Notes: generated by a model not told the origin, from the sequence alone. A stretch of DNA of 64,000 bases from a bacterium (GCA_024641305.1 JAHEDI010000002.1:2927-66926); one strand, 5' to 3'. Positions 15,477 through 24,683 are shown, counted from the first letter of the stretch. Numbers and translations: made by a program.

Positions 15477-17378
15477 TTAGGTGGCGGCCGGGGGTTGGAA
15501 ACGCTGCGCCAGGGCCTGGGTGCTTCGGTCGAGGACCATGGCGATCAGCGCAATAGACAAGCCGACCTCGAATCCATGTCCGTATAGGTTGCGGGTAAGC
15601 GCCCGTACGGTTTCGAAGCCGAGTGCGCCGCCGCCGACCAACCCGGCGATGATGACCATGGCGAGCACCATCATGATCACCTGATTGATACCAGCCATGA
15701 TCGTTGGGGCGGCCAGCGGAATTCGCACGCCGAGCATGGTCTGCACCCGGGTCGCGCCAAACGTTTGGGAAGCTTCGACGCTTTCCGACGGTACGTTTTG
15801 AATGCCAAGAGCCGTGATTCGCACGCCAGGGACGATGGCGTAGAGGACGGACGCGATGATGCCTGGCATCGGGCCCAGCGTGAACAGCGTGACGACGGGA
15901 ATGATATAAACCAACGACGGAATCGTCTGTAAACCGTCAAGGATTGGGCCGAGTACCGCCTCAACCCTGGCGTTGCGGCCAGCCATGATTCCCAGTGGGA
16001 CCGCGATGAGAATCGCAATGATCACGCCGATCATCACCTGAACGACCGTATCGATCGACAGATCCCACATCCCGATCAGTCCGATTGTTGCCATGGCGGC
16101 CGCGGTGAACGCGGCGAGCTTCGGCCCGGCGATGCGCCACACCATATAGGTGGCCAGGACGATCAGGACCGGCCAGGCGACGGTATCGATAAGGAAACTC
16201 CGAATGGGCACAACGATATCCCCGACGACAAAATCGTTGACGGCCCGGGTGTATTGCGACCAGTTGGCTATCGCCCAGTCGACCGCTGTGTCGATCGGAT
16301 CGAAGATGCGTGTTGTCCAGACCGTCGGGAAGGTGTCCCACTCTTTCCAACGGCCGACGAGGACACCAGCGATGAGGCTGACGGCCCATGCCAACTTGGC
16401 GCCGCGTGACAGGGTCTTGGTGCGATCTCCGTCGGCCAGTGATCTACCGACCCGGTCGAGGAGCATGGCCACGGCCACGATTGCCAACCCAACGGCAATG
16501 CCCCGACCGGTGGTTCGCTGATTCAGGCTCTGCAACACAAGCCCACCGAGGCCTCCGGCGGCCACGAGGGCAGCCAGGACGACGATACCCAGTGCCATCA
16601 TGATCGTTTGACTGAGCCCCGCCAGGATGGTCGGCATGGCTGTTGGGATCTGTACTTTGAAAAGCGTTTGGCTCGCCGATGCACCAAACATATCGGAGGC
16701 CTCGACGGATTGAGCGGGAACTTGTCGGATCCCCAATGTTGTGAGTCGCACCACGGGGGGCAAGGCGTAAATAATAGTGGCAATGGCGCCGTTGGTTTTG
16801 CCGATCCCGAACAGAACCAACAACGGGAGGAAATAGACAAAGGCCGGGACGGTCTGCATGATGTCGAGAAAGGGCCTGAGCGCCGCCTCGACCCGGGGCC
16901 GGAAGGCGGCCCAAATACCCAGGGGTATTCCGATCACAGCCGAGGCGAACACGGCAAAGGACATGAGCGCCAGCGTTTCCAGGGTCGGCTCCCAGAGTCC
17001 AACGAGACCCGGGTAAATCATCACGGCAGCTGCCACCGTCGCGTCCAGAAAACGACGACGCCGAGCAATCAGAGCAAAGAGGCCGGCAGGGATCACATAC
17101 CAAGGCAGCCAGGTGAGAATGTCCTCGATCGTGGTAATGCCAAAATCGACGGTGTTGGTGAGCGGTGCGAAGAATTGCGTGAAGAGGGGATGGGTCCGCC
17201 GATTGACTTGACCCCAAGCTCCGAGCGAATCGATCGGATCCTTCAGGAAGTCGTCGAGTAGTGCAGGGAAAGACTCCGCACTGACCAAGAGTTGAACGGC
17301 GATGAGTACGGCCAGTAGTACCAGGTAGGGGCCGAAGCGATTCAGAATCGTCCGGTCACTGGTGGGTGTCGTCGTCAC
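15477..17378 (-). CDS. proW: Glycine betaine/proline-type ABC permease with two fused permease domains
   Basis: A 633-residue protein with two consecutive ProW/OpuAB-type domains. Each has the EAA loop and its own helices: first PALVGLWEPTLETLALMSFAVFA... with SVEASDMFGASASQTLFKVQIPTAMPTI, second DLSIDTVVQVMIGVIIAI... with SESVEASQTFGATRVQTMLGVRIPLAAPTIM. Single-domain permeases normally form homodimers, so this looks like an internal duplication that makes a pseudo-heterodimer in one chain. It overlaps proV by 4 bp. Substrate is a compatible solute such as betaine or proline betaine, by family. Confidence 0.92.
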   Translation of the reverse strand: MTTTPTSDRTILNRFGPYLVLLAVLIAVQLLVSAESFPALLDDFLKDPIDSLGAWGQVNRRTHPLFTQFFAPLTNTVDFGITTIEDILTWLPWYVIPAGLFALIARRRRFLDATVAAAVMIYPGLVGLWEPTLETLALMSFAVFASAVIGIPLGIWAAFRPRVEAALRPFLDIMQTVPAFVYFLPLLVLFGIGKTNGAIATIIYALPPVVRLTTLGIRQVPAQSVEASDMFGASASQTLFKVQIPTAMPTILAGLSQTIMMALGIVVLAALVAAGGLGGLVLQSLNQRTTGRGIAVGLAIVAVAMLLDRVGRSLADGDRTKTLSRGAKLAWAVSLIAGVLVGRWKEWDTFPTVWTTRIFDPIDTAVDWAIANWSQYTRAVNDFVVGDIVVPIRSFLIDTVAWPVLIVLATYMVWRIAGPKLAAFTAAAMATIGLIGMWDLSIDTVVQVMIGVIIAILIAVPLGIMAGRNARVEAVLGPILDGLQTIPSLVYIIPVVTLFTLGPMPGIIASVLYAIVPGVRITALGIQNVPSESVEASQTFGATRVQTMLGVRIPLAAPTIMAGINQVIMMVLAMVIIAGLVGGGALGFETVRALTRNLYGHGFEVGLSIALIAMVLDRSTQALAQRFQPPAAT

Positions 17379-18400
17379 GCCTCGTCCATGAGCGTGGCAA
17401 CGGACTCGCGGTCGACCTGCCCGATCACGAACCCGTCTTCGGTAACGGCAATGGGCGTTGGGTCGTTAAGCAGCAAGGGAACCAGGGAGTACACCGTGGC
17501 GCTCGACTCCACTCGACGAGATGAATCGCCGCCCGAGGTCATGATGTCCCTGGCGGTGAGAACCTTGGCCTTTGGGATGTCCTCGGTGAACTCTCTCACA
17601 TAGGGGGTTGCTGGATTTCGGATAAGCTCGGCCGCCGTGCCGACCTGGTCGAAGGCCCCGTCTTTCATGATGGCAATGCGGTCACCCAGTTTGATGGCCT
17701 CTGCGAAATCATGGGTGATGAAGACGATCGTGCGTTTCATGGTCTGCTGGAGCCGGATGAGTTCGTCCTGCATGTCCCGGCGGATTAGCGGATCCAGTGC
17801 CGAGAACGGCTCGTCGAAGAACAAGATCTCCGGGTCAACGCACAACGCTCGGGCGAGTCCTACCCGCTGTTGCATGCCCCCGGACAGCTGCTGCGGGTAG
17901 TGATACTCAAACCCGGACAGCCCGACCACGCCAAGTATCTCAAGTGCTCGCTCGTGTCGCTCCGCCTTGGGCACTCCCTGAATCTCGAGGCCGTAGCAGG
18001 CGTTGTCGATCACCCGGCGGTGCGAAAAGAGACCGAAATGCTGAAACACCATTGAAAGCTTTTTTCGCCGCACCTCACGCAGTTGGTTGGCGTTCATCGC
18101 GGTGAAGTCTTCCCCGTCGACGTTGACAGTTCCCTTGGTGGACTCAATCAATCGGGCGACGCAGCGGATGAGGGTCGACTTGCCAGACCCGGACAGTCCC
18201 ATGACTACAAACGTCTCGCCAGGCTTGACCGCAAACGAGACATCGCGGACGGCAATCGTGCATCCCGTAGCCGCCAAGACGTCCGAGCGACTTTCGCCTG
18301 ACTCGGCCAATTCGACTGCTCGTTCTGGTTTTGATCCGAACACCTTCCATATATGCTCGGCGGAAAGAGCGGGCTGATTGGAAGGTGCGCTACTGGTCAT
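17375..18400 (-). CDS. proV: Glycine betaine/proline-type ABC transporter ATPase ProV
   Basis: A 341-residue ATPase. I start it at MTSSAPSNQPALSAEHIWK (18400), because the upstream track residues overlap the promoter region. Walker A is GLSGSGKST, the signature is LSGGMQQRVGLARAL, Walker B is ILFFDEPFSALD and the switch histidine is in THDFAEA. The QHFGLFSHRRV Q-loop is the form seen in ProV/OpuAA. The C-terminal 80 residues form a CBS-like regulatory tail, often tied to ionic-strength sensing. Its start is 54 bp from the divergent proX gene. Confidence 0.93.
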   Translation of the reverse strand: MTSSAPSNQPALSAEHIWKVFGSKPERAVELAESGESRSDVLAATGCTIAVRDVSFAVKPGETFVVMGLSGSGKSTLIRCVARLIESTKGTVNVDGEDFTAMNANQLREVRRKKLSMVFQHFGLFSHRRVIDNACYGLEIQGVPKAERHERALEILGVVGLSGFEYHYPQQLSGGMQQRVGLARALCVDPEILFFDEPFSALDPLIRRDMQDELIRLQQTMKRTIVFITHDFAEAIKLGDRIAIMKDGAFDQVGTAAELIRNPATPYVREFTEDIPKAKVLTARDIMTSGGDSSRRVESSATVYSLVPLLLNDPTPIAVTEDGFVIGQVDRESVATLMDEA

Positions 18401-18454
18401 TGCTAAGTAATGTAGCCACTGGTCCGTGAGGACCACCCAAATAGGAGGAAAACA

Positions 18455-19447
18455 ATGAAGAAGTTATTTGCTTTGCTGATGGCTTTGGCGTTGGTAGCGG
18501 CGGCATGTGGCGGATCTGCCACCGATACAACCGATGCCGGTACGGACAGCGCCACGACGGTTGCTGCCAGCGGTGGCGACAAACCGACGATTCGATTGGT
18601 TGTCAATCCGTGGACGGCCGCCCGTCTGAATGCTGAGGTCGCCAAGATCATTATTGAAAAAGAACTGGGTAATCCAGTTGAGTTGGTTGACGTGAACGAG
18701 AACGATGCAATGTTCACCGGTCTGACCGACGGAGACCTTGATGCCGTATTGGAAATCTGGCCCTCTGGTGTCACCGAGGCTGAACAGTCGTACTTCGCTG
18801 ATAGTTCAGTGGTCAATCTCGGTGACCTCGGCACCGTCGGGAAGATCGGCTGGTTCGTCCCGCGTTACGTCATCGACGAACACCCTGAACTCGCCACCTG
18901 GGAAGGCTTCAAGGATCCCGCTCTGGCGAAACTGTTTGCTACTGCCGAAACCGGCGACAACGGACGTTTCCTTGGCACCGACCCTTCGTACTCCCAGTTT
19001 GATGAGCAGATCATCACCAACCTTGACTTGCCGTTCCAGGTCCAGTTCTCTGGATCGGAGCCAGCCACGGTCGCTGAGGTAAAGGCGCGGGTCACCGCGC
19101 AGGAGCCGATCGTTCTGTACTGGTGGACGCCGACGGCGGCCGTGTCGAACTATGACCTGGTTAACGTCGAACTCCCTGCCTACAACGACACGTGTGCTGC
19201 TTCGGCCGCCGCCGGCGACGGCGGAGTCGACTGCGACTACCCCGAGGATATTCTGTACAAGGCTGGCTCAGGAAAGCTTGAAGCCAAAGATCCGGCAGTA
19301 TTCAACTTCCTGAAGGCCTTCACGATCACTACGGAAGATCAGTTGTCGATGCTGCCCCCGGTTGAGACGGATGGTGAAGATCCTGCTGTCGTCGCCCAGC
19401 GCTGGGTCGACGAGCATGAGTCCGTTTGGAGCGCCTGGCTTCCCTAA
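18455..19447 (+). CDS. proX: Glycine betaine-type substrate-binding lipoprotein (OpuAC family)
   Basis: A 330-residue binding protein with a clean lipoprotein signal (MKKLFALLMALALVAAAC, lipobox AAAC) and a Thr/Ser-rich linker. AGGAGG precedes the ATG. The mature part begins IRLVVNPWTAARLNAEV and shows VLEIWPSG and YWWTPTAAVSNYDLVNVELP, with aromatic residues suited to a quaternary-amine cage. It is divergent from proV/proW and shares a 54-bp regulatory gap. A perfect 31-bp palindrome lies 13 bp after the stop and can act as its terminator. Confidence 0.92.
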   Translation: MKKLFALLMALALVAAACGGSATDTTDAGTDSATTVAASGGDKPTIRLVVNPWTAARLNAEVAKIIIEKELGNPVELVDVNENDAMFTGLTDGDLDAVLEIWPSGVTEAEQSYFADSSVVNLGDLGTVGKIGWFVPRYVIDEHPELATWEGFKDPALAKLFATAETGDNGRFLGTDPSYSQFDEQIITNLDLPFQVQFSGSEPATVAEVKARVTAQEPIVLYWWTPTAAVSNYDLVNVELPAYNDTCAASAAAGDGGVDCDYPEDILYKAGSGKLEAKDPAVFNFLKAFTITTEDQLSMLPPVETDGEDPAVVAQRWVDEHESVWSAWLP

Positions 19448-19459
19448 ATCGAGCCAGTG

Positions 19460-19490
19460 CTGGAACCCTGGGTTCAACCCAGGGTTCCAG
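19460..19490. repeat. Perfect 31-bp palindrome (REP-like element, copy 3), possible proX terminator
   Basis: CTGGAACCCTGGGTT, one central base, and its exact complement. It uses the same arm as the elements at 11010 and 12985. Lying just after proX and about 210 bp before tRNA-Ser(GCT), it may both end proX transcription and be a mobile palindrome. No T-run follows. Confidence 0.85.
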
Positions 19491-19702
19491 CGCCCGTTTC
19501 TCGGGCACTCCAGCCCTACGAATGAGCTTTCCGCCCGGTCAGGCCTGTCCACTGTCGCAAGGCGCTTTCGGCCCCACGAGCTGTTGCCGGTCAACCCAGG
19601 GGAGTTCGGTTCCATCTGCACGGCCCGCCTTCCCGGGAGACCAGGAAGGCCCCGCCGACCGCGAGTAGTTCGCGAACCACTAAGGTTTCGCACGACAATT
19701 GA

Positions 19703-19795
<93 letters not shown>

Positions 19796-19801
19796 CTGAT
19801 C

Positions 19802-19825
19802 AAGCCCCGGACTCGTCCGGGGCTT
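19802..19825 (+). terminator. Hairpin after tRNA-Ser(GCT)
   Basis: AAGCCCCGGA and TCCGGGGCTT form a perfect 10-bp stem with loop CTCG, starting 8 bp after the tRNA CCA. Only a weak T-rich stretch follows. Confidence 0.7.
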
Positions 19826-19842
19826 ATCTGTGTGAGCCCACA

Positions 19843-19888
19843 GCCACAATACAGAACGGTGAACCGCCACAATACAGAACGGTGAACC
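19843..19888. repeat. 23-bp tandem duplication
   Basis: The 23-bp unit beginning GCCACAATACAGAACGG is repeated exactly, head to tail (19843-19865 and 19866-19888). It lies in the non-coding gap between tRNA-Ser(GCT) and the MFS gene. No gene or other function is seen in 19890-20130. Confidence 0.85.
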
Positions 19889-20130
19889 GTTCTGCGGACG
19901 GTTCGCCGAAGGACTGTCGGTCCGCGTCCGGAACGGAGTGGAGCGACTGGCGAAAGGGATCCGAGGCGGGCTGCCGTTTCTCGACCGTCGACCGGATCGC
20001 TCGTTTCTTCCCCGGTCGGGGACGCCCTAAAGGTTGGCCGGACCCATGCCGGCGTCTACCCCAACGATCACCTCCGGCCACCGTTCGCCTGATCGGACGA
20101 GACGGTGACCGGATCCGCGACGTGACGCCC

Positions 20131-21354
20131 TCACGTCTCCGCTAGAGCTACGGCCGCGAGCTTCTTCCAGATCCAGGTCAAGATGAGCGCCGATCCGACG
20201 AAACCAAACCAGAACGGGCCGGTCAGGCCGACTACCCTGGCGACGACACCTCCGAGTGCCGAACCAGCGACCAGACTGCCACGCAATCCCATCATGTAGA
20301 CGCTGGACACTCGGCCCTGGAGTTCGATGGGGACGACGCGCTGTCGGATGGTTCCAGCGGTCGTGCCCCACATCGCCTCATGAACCCCGAACATGAACAA
20401 GACCGCAAAAGCAACAGCCGGTGACCTGGTGATCGCGAGGCCAAGGTGGGTGAGGGTTTCGATCAGAAGGCCGATTCGCAGAATGTTCGCCATACCAATC
20501 CGGCTCTCGACCGCCACATAGGTCACCGTTCCGAGGATGCCTCCAACTGCGGTGGCGGTGATCAGCAGGCCGAAGCCGATCTCCCCGAGTCCGAGCCGCT
20601 CGGAGGCGTACAGAACGAGAATCGACCAGACAGCGCCGAAAGTGATGTTGAAGGCGATGATCGTCAGAGTCAGTGTTCGGACGGCGTCGTGGTTGCGAAC
20701 CCATCGGAGTCCCTCGGTAATCTCTCCCCGGACGGTGCCAGACCCCTTCGAACGATCCGGTGCGGCAGTAGCGATCCGGGAGATCAGGATCGCACCGAGA
20801 CCAAGGATGACCGCTTGGGTCACGAACGGAACGGCGTTCCCGACTGCAAAAAGCACCGCTCCGATCGGTACGCCGGCCAGTTGGTTGAGCGTGATGAACC
20901 CGAACGACAGGCGGGCATTGCCGACCTTGAGGTCGTCTGGCTCTACAACCATTGGTAGGAGGGTCGAGACGGTCGTGTCGACAATGGTTTCCGACAGACC
21001 CAACAGGAACATCGTCACCAGAACCAGGGTCACGCTGACCATTCCGGTGAAGATGAACGAGGCCAGTGCGACCAGGATTCCCGCCCGGATGAGGTTGACG
21101 GCAATCACTAGCCGCCGACGATCGAGGCGGTCGGCTAGCACTCCAGCATGAAGGCCAATCAGGAGCCACGGAAGCTGTTGGAGTAGGAAGGCGCTGGCTA
21201 CAAGTGTCGGATCATCGGTTCGCGAGGCGATGAGTAGCGGTCCCGCAGCGAGGGCGATCCCGTCGCCGAGATTGGTTGTCCAGCTCGATGCCAGCAACCA
21301 CCGGAAGCTCTGCCCAAGACGAGGGGGCGCGACGAGATCGAGGAAGTGACGCAC
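20131..21354 (-). CDS. Major facilitator superfamily exporter (EntS/MFS_3-like)
   Basis: A 407-residue protein with about 12 hydrophobic segments. The loop after helix 2 carries the MFS motif A variant GVLADRLDRRRLVIAVN, and RWLLASSWTTNLGDGIALAAGPLL at the start is typical of the MFS_3 (enterobactin exporter-like) branch. The matching loop in the second half (RVVPIELQGRVSSVYMM) also fits. It likely exports a drug, siderophore or similar small molecule by proton antiport. It is monocistronic, with a DUF885 gene 125 bp upstream on the same strand. Confidence 0.88.
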   Translation of the reverse strand: MRHFLDLVAPPRLGQSFRWLLASSWTTNLGDGIALAAGPLLIASRTDDPTLVASAFLLQQLPWLLIGLHAGVLADRLDRRRLVIAVNLIRAGILVALASFIFTGMVSVTLVLVTMFLLGLSETIVDTTVSTLLPMVVEPDDLKVGNARLSFGFITLNQLAGVPIGAVLFAVGNAVPFVTQAVILGLGAILISRIATAAPDRSKGSGTVRGEITEGLRWVRNHDAVRTLTLTIIAFNITFGAVWSILVLYASERLGLGEIGFGLLITATAVGGILGTVTYVAVESRIGMANILRIGLLIETLTHLGLAITRSPAVAFAVLFMFGVHEAMWGTTAGTIRQRVVPIELQGRVSSVYMMGLRGSLVAGSALGGVVARVVGLTGPFWFGFVGSALILTWIWKKLAAVALAET

Positions 21355-21479
21355 AGCCTGCGGATACTAGAGCGACGAAAGAAGCGATCGATGGGGAGAC
21401 TGCCTCCAGAGACGCCTAAGTCACTGGCCGGTTTCGGCGCCCTCCCAGATACGGGAGGCAGGACATACAATGGGAAACG

Positions 21480-23150
21480 CTAAGACGCGACTGAATTGAT
21501 CCATTCCTCGACGAGGTCTGCCAGCACTGGCAAGGTAACCGCCCCGTTCGTCAAGACGGTGTCGTGGAAACTGCGAATATCGAACCGGTCGCCAAGTCGG
21601 TTCTCAGCCATGGATCGCAGTCGTCTGAACTCCCGCTGACCGATCTTGTAGGTGAGCGCCTGGCCAGGGAACCCAATGTACCGATCGACTTCGATCCCCA
21701 CGGTGTCGTGTTTGATGGGCGTGTTCTCCGTCATGTAGGCGATCGCCTGATCTCGCGACCATCCCTTGGCGTGGATTCCCGTGTCGACGACCAGACGGGC
21801 CGCCCGCCAGGCATCGGCGGCCACCATGCCGATACGATCGAGGTCACTTTCATAAAGGCCCATTTCGTCGGCGAGGCGTTCAGAATACAAGCCCCACCCT
21901 TCCGAGTACGCCACAATGAGACCGTACCGGCGGAACATAGGCAGGTCGCCGGCTTCGGCATTGATGGCGCACTGGAGGTGGTGGCCCGGCACTGCTTCGT
22001 GGGCCGCCGTCGCCACCATGTCGAAACGGTGGACCGATTTCGGGTTCGCGGTGTTGATGAAGTAGGTCCCCGGTCGAGAACCATCGGCCGGGGGTGGGAA
22101 GTAATAGGCCGGTGGCATATTCGGAGCGAGCGATGCCGGGATTTCTGCCATCTCACATGGTGCTTGAGGGAGGTGACCGAACCAGTCGGGGGCCAGCGCT
22201 TCGGCTTTCGTAATAACCGTTCGGTTGAAGTCCATGAGTTCTTCGGTTGAGTCGAATCGGAGGGTTTCGTCGGTCCTGAGGCGATCAAAAAGATCGGGGA
22301 GCGCCGAAATGCCGAGCGCCGCTTGCCCATACATGGAAAACTCTTCCAAACTGTGGGTCATTTCCTCCAGCCCGATTTCATGGATTTCGTCAGCCGTCAG
22401 CGCCACTGTCGTGAAGTCCTTGATGAGCCTTTCGTAATACTCCGCGCCACCATCGACCCAGCTGAGTCCGGCCCGGTCTTGAGAGCGCCCATGGGGTGCG
22501 ATTTCGTCCCTGATGGTGTCTCGATACGCTTGCATAGCGGGCCGCACCGTTGTTTTGACGACTTCGGTCATGGCGACAGCCCAGGCGTCCCTTCCGCTCC
22601 ACTCGGGGACACTGATATTGATAAAAGGGTCGTCTTCGAACGAGGAGGCGAGGTAGGTATCCATTTGGGCAAGAGACCGTTCGATGTTCCCGGTCGGGGG
22701 AACCTTGCCTTGTGCCAGCCCTTCGAGGTGCCACGCCAAGTGCCCTTCGATGAGACCGCCGACTTTGCGGTACCGCTCCAGAAGCATGTTGGCGTGTTCG
22801 GGTTTATCCGCCACGGTCATGCTCGATCCGGCGATGAGCATTGAATGAACGCCGAGCATCGGGTCGATGCGGAGCATGAGACCGAGTTCGTCAATGGCCG
22901 TTTCGGACGACTCGACCGCGTCAATGAGCATCTGACGGGTGATGCGGTCCTGTTTGGACAAGCTGCTCGGCATGATCATCTCAGCCTGTCGGGCGACATC
23001 GCGCAGCTCGACCATGACCCGGGAAAGACTGTCGGGAGTTACGTCGCTGATCTCGGAATCAAACCGGTGGTCACCGTACATCGTGGCGTTTTCCGGCGCG
23101 AAGCGCATCTGGAGGTCCCAGTACTGGTTTGAGAGTTCGGCGATCCCCAC
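21480..23150 (-). CDS. DUF885-family zinc metalloprotease-like protein
   Basis: A 556-residue DUF885 protein. The zinc-site motif HEAVPGHHLQ near residue 385 is clear, followed by YSEGWGLYSERLADEMGLY, which supplies the third ligand glutamate in this family. Other conserved blocks are PPAYYFPPPADGSRPGTYFINT and the C-terminal PGQALTYKIGQREFRRLR. No signal peptide is visible, so it should be cytoplasmic. Peptidase or dipeptidase activity is inferred from the gluzincin-like motif; natural substrates are unknown. Confidence 0.9.
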   Translation of the reverse strand: MGIAELSNQYWDLQMRFAPENATMYGDHRFDSEISDVTPDSLSRVMVELRDVARQAEMIMPSSLSKQDRITRQMLIDAVESSETAIDELGLMLRIDPMLGVHSMLIAGSSMTVADKPEHANMLLERYRKVGGLIEGHLAWHLEGLAQGKVPPTGNIERSLAQMDTYLASSFEDDPFINISVPEWSGRDAWAVAMTEVVKTTVRPAMQAYRDTIRDEIAPHGRSQDRAGLSWVDGGAEYYERLIKDFTTVALTADEIHEIGLEEMTHSLEEFSMYGQAALGISALPDLFDRLRTDETLRFDSTEELMDFNRTVITKAEALAPDWFGHLPQAPCEMAEIPASLAPNMPPAYYFPPPADGSRPGTYFINTANPKSVHRFDMVATAAHEAVPGHHLQCAINAEAGDLPMFRRYGLIVAYSEGWGLYSERLADEMGLYESDLDRIGMVAADAWRAARLVVDTGIHAKGWSRDQAIAYMTENTPIKHDTVGIEVDRYIGFPGQALTYKIGQREFRRLRSMAENRLGDRFDIRSFHDTVLTNGAVTLPVLADLVEEWINSVAS

Positions 23151-23244
23151 TACCTACACTCCCCCTTGTCACATCACGGATCGTTGCTGTTCGAGCGATG
23201 CCTGTTCGCAGCGAACGTTCCATAGGCTAATCTGTTGCGCACAT

Positions 23245-23321
23245 GCACCCGTAGCTCAATTGGATAGAGCGTCTGACTACGGATCAGGAGGTTGGGGGTT
23301 CAAGTCCCTCCGGGTGTACCA
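23245..23321 (+). tRNA. tRNA-Arg(ACG)
   Basis: The acceptor is GCACCCG/CGGGTGT, the D arm is AGCTCAATTGGATAGAGC, the anticodon stem TCTGA/TCAGG encloses CTACGGA (anticodon ACG), the T arm is GGGGG-TTCAAGT-CCCTC, and CCA is encoded. Its A34 is the expected substrate of the TadA encoded at 11941. The 3' half is duplicated at 24529-24571, the classic mark of element integration into a tRNA gene. Confidence 0.95.
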
Positions 23322-23354
23322 TCGAAACCCATGCGCGAGCGGGGGTTTGTCTTT

Positions 23355-23540
23355 CTAGACCTTCGTCCCGCGACGGGTCAGCGAGCCGCCAGCCCGCAGG
23401 GACTCCGCAACACCCTCTTGAAGACTCGCTTCGATGCGGTTAGCGACCGAATCGAGATCGGCCTTAAACAGTCCTCCGTGGATGTCGAAGGTCATCTGAA
23501 TCGAGCTGTGACCGGGATTGATTGGGCGGCTTTCACCCTG
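23355..23540 (-). pseudogene. Decayed tyrosine recombinase (integrase) C-terminus next to tRNA-Arg
   Basis: Reading the minus strand into the stop at 23355 gives PGHSSIQMTFDIHGGLFKADLD followed by SVANRIEASLQ. This is the end of a phage-type integrase, where functional members read LGHSSIQMTFDVYGHLF. The catalytic tyrosine is histidine here and the upstream sequence loses similarity, so the enzyme is dead. Its 3' end points at the intact tRNA-Arg, as in integrases that use a tRNA as attachment site. The rest of 23541-23723 may be further decayed integrase, but I cannot align it by eye. Confidence 0.75.
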
Positions 23541-23723
23541 GTGGAGTGCTCGGTATCGAAGCCTTTTGTGTCAGTTGGTTTGTTCTCGGCGAGTGGATGG
23601 GGCCGGGTTCTTGCTGATCTGAGCGACACCTCCAGACACCGGGCCACGTGCCAGGGCGGATCCTGGGTGAGGGCTGCGGTGAAGGTACGATCACACCACC
23701 TGCGGGTCCTGGCTATCAGGAGC

Positions 23724-24344
23724 CTAGGTGGAGGGCTCTGAGTGCGTGTCTCCCGAGTCCGTGAGTAGCTGATGCATGATCCGGCCGAAGAGGGATTGGT
23801 CGAGCGATTCAGGTTCGATGGTCGTTTGGATGATCAACCCCGATCCGAGTGCCATGGCTACTGCAGCGAGTTCCTCCCAGGTCGCGAATGGTGGGTCGGG
23901 TCGGCCGCCGCTCATGGTTGCTCCGACCTCGCTGCGGGCTTGTTGATACCGCTCGGCGAGGGCAGCCCGGGTCTGGGGGTTGTGAACTGCTTCAAGGAAG
24001 ACGTCCAATGTGGCGAGCGCCCATCCGGTTGGGGCGATTTCGACTTGATCCGGAGTCCCTATGTCGGTGTCGGTTCGTTCTTGGTCGAGGAGTTCGAGGA
24101 ATAGCGCCTCTTTGCTGGGCCAGTTCGAGTAGACGGCGCCCTTGGAGTATCCGGCCGTTTCGGCGATCTCTTCGAGTGATGCGCCTCGATATCCCCGTTG
24201 CGAAAACAACTCTCGCGCAGTGTGGAGGATTGCCTGGCGGGTGCGTTGGCGTGCTTCTTGTCTGCTGAGTCTGCGTTGAGCCAAGAAGTCGGCCCCCCGG
24301 GCCACCGAGAGCCCACCGCCCTTCGTGACGGGGGCTCTCGGCAT
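23724..24344 (-). CDS. TetR/AcrR-family transcriptional regulator
   Basis: About 206 residues from the chosen start MPRAPVTKGGG (24344); the track runs 33 residues further, with unlikely serine-rich sequence. The DNA-binding helix-turn-helix reads AILHTARELFSQRGYRGASLEEIAETAGYSKGAVYSNWPSKEALF, a textbook TetR N-terminus. The C-terminal ligand domain is not diagnostic. It lies inside the 1.25-kb segment bounded by the tRNA-Arg gene and its partial copy, so it is either cargo of a lost element or trapped host DNA. The regulated gene is unknown; the FAD-dependent oxidase downstream on the same strand is one candidate. Confidence 0.85.
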   Translation of the reverse strand: MPRAPVTKGGGLSVARGADFLAQRRLSRQEARQRTRQAILHTARELFSQRGYRGASLEEIAETAGYSKGAVYSNWPSKEALFLELLDQERTDTDIGTPDQVEIAPTGWALATLDVFLEAVHNPQTRAALAERYQQARSEVGATMSGGRPDPPFATWEELAAVAMALGSGLIIQTTIEPESLDQSLFGRIMHQLLTDSGDTHSEPST

Positions 24345-24528
24345 GGCCCACCACGTCAGTGGTCCCCGTCGACGGAACTCTGGGGCCGCCCACTTCGCCG
24401 GCAACGAACTCGAACTCGAGCTCGCGAGCGGTGACGAGCACAACGCTGGCCGACGCCTCCGCCGGGAGCCATGTTGGGAGCCATTCCCCGTGGACTCGTG
24501 CGGACGGCCCTGGAAACGGCTTGGAGAT

Positions 24529-24571
24529 CTACGGATCAGGAGGTTGGGGGTTCAAGTTGCTCCGGGTGTAC
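24529..24571 (+). repeat. Partial tRNA-Arg(ACG) copy, probable attachment-site remnant
   Basis: Forty-three bases match tRNA-Arg positions 23277-23319 with two adjacent mismatches (TG for CC at 24558-24559). They cover the anticodon loop through the acceptor 3' strand. The 5' half of the tRNA is absent, so it cannot be a functional tRNA. This is the expected second att site of an integrated element. Confidence 0.85.
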
Positions 24572-24574
24572 GGC

Positions 24575-24601
24575 AGAAAACCCCGCTACGGCGGGTTTTC
24601 T
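24575..24601 (+). terminator. Hairpin after the tRNA-Arg remnant
   Basis: AGAAAACC-CCGC pairs with GCGGGTTTTCT around a short TACG loop, and T-rich sequence is in the 3' arm. It lies directly after the partial tRNA and is probably the original terminator of tRNA-Arg, now separated from the intact gene. Confidence 0.65.
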
Positions 24602-24683
24602 CGTCTGGTAATGCCAGGCGTGTGAATGTTTGTTGGTCGTCTTCTGGTTCGTTGATTTGCTGAGGTCTAAGTGGGAAGCTGCC

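Noticed and set aside
23292-23741. 149-residue plus ORF downstream of tRNA-Arg
   Set aside because: It begins inside the tRNA and is antisense to the integrase remnant; no protein features.
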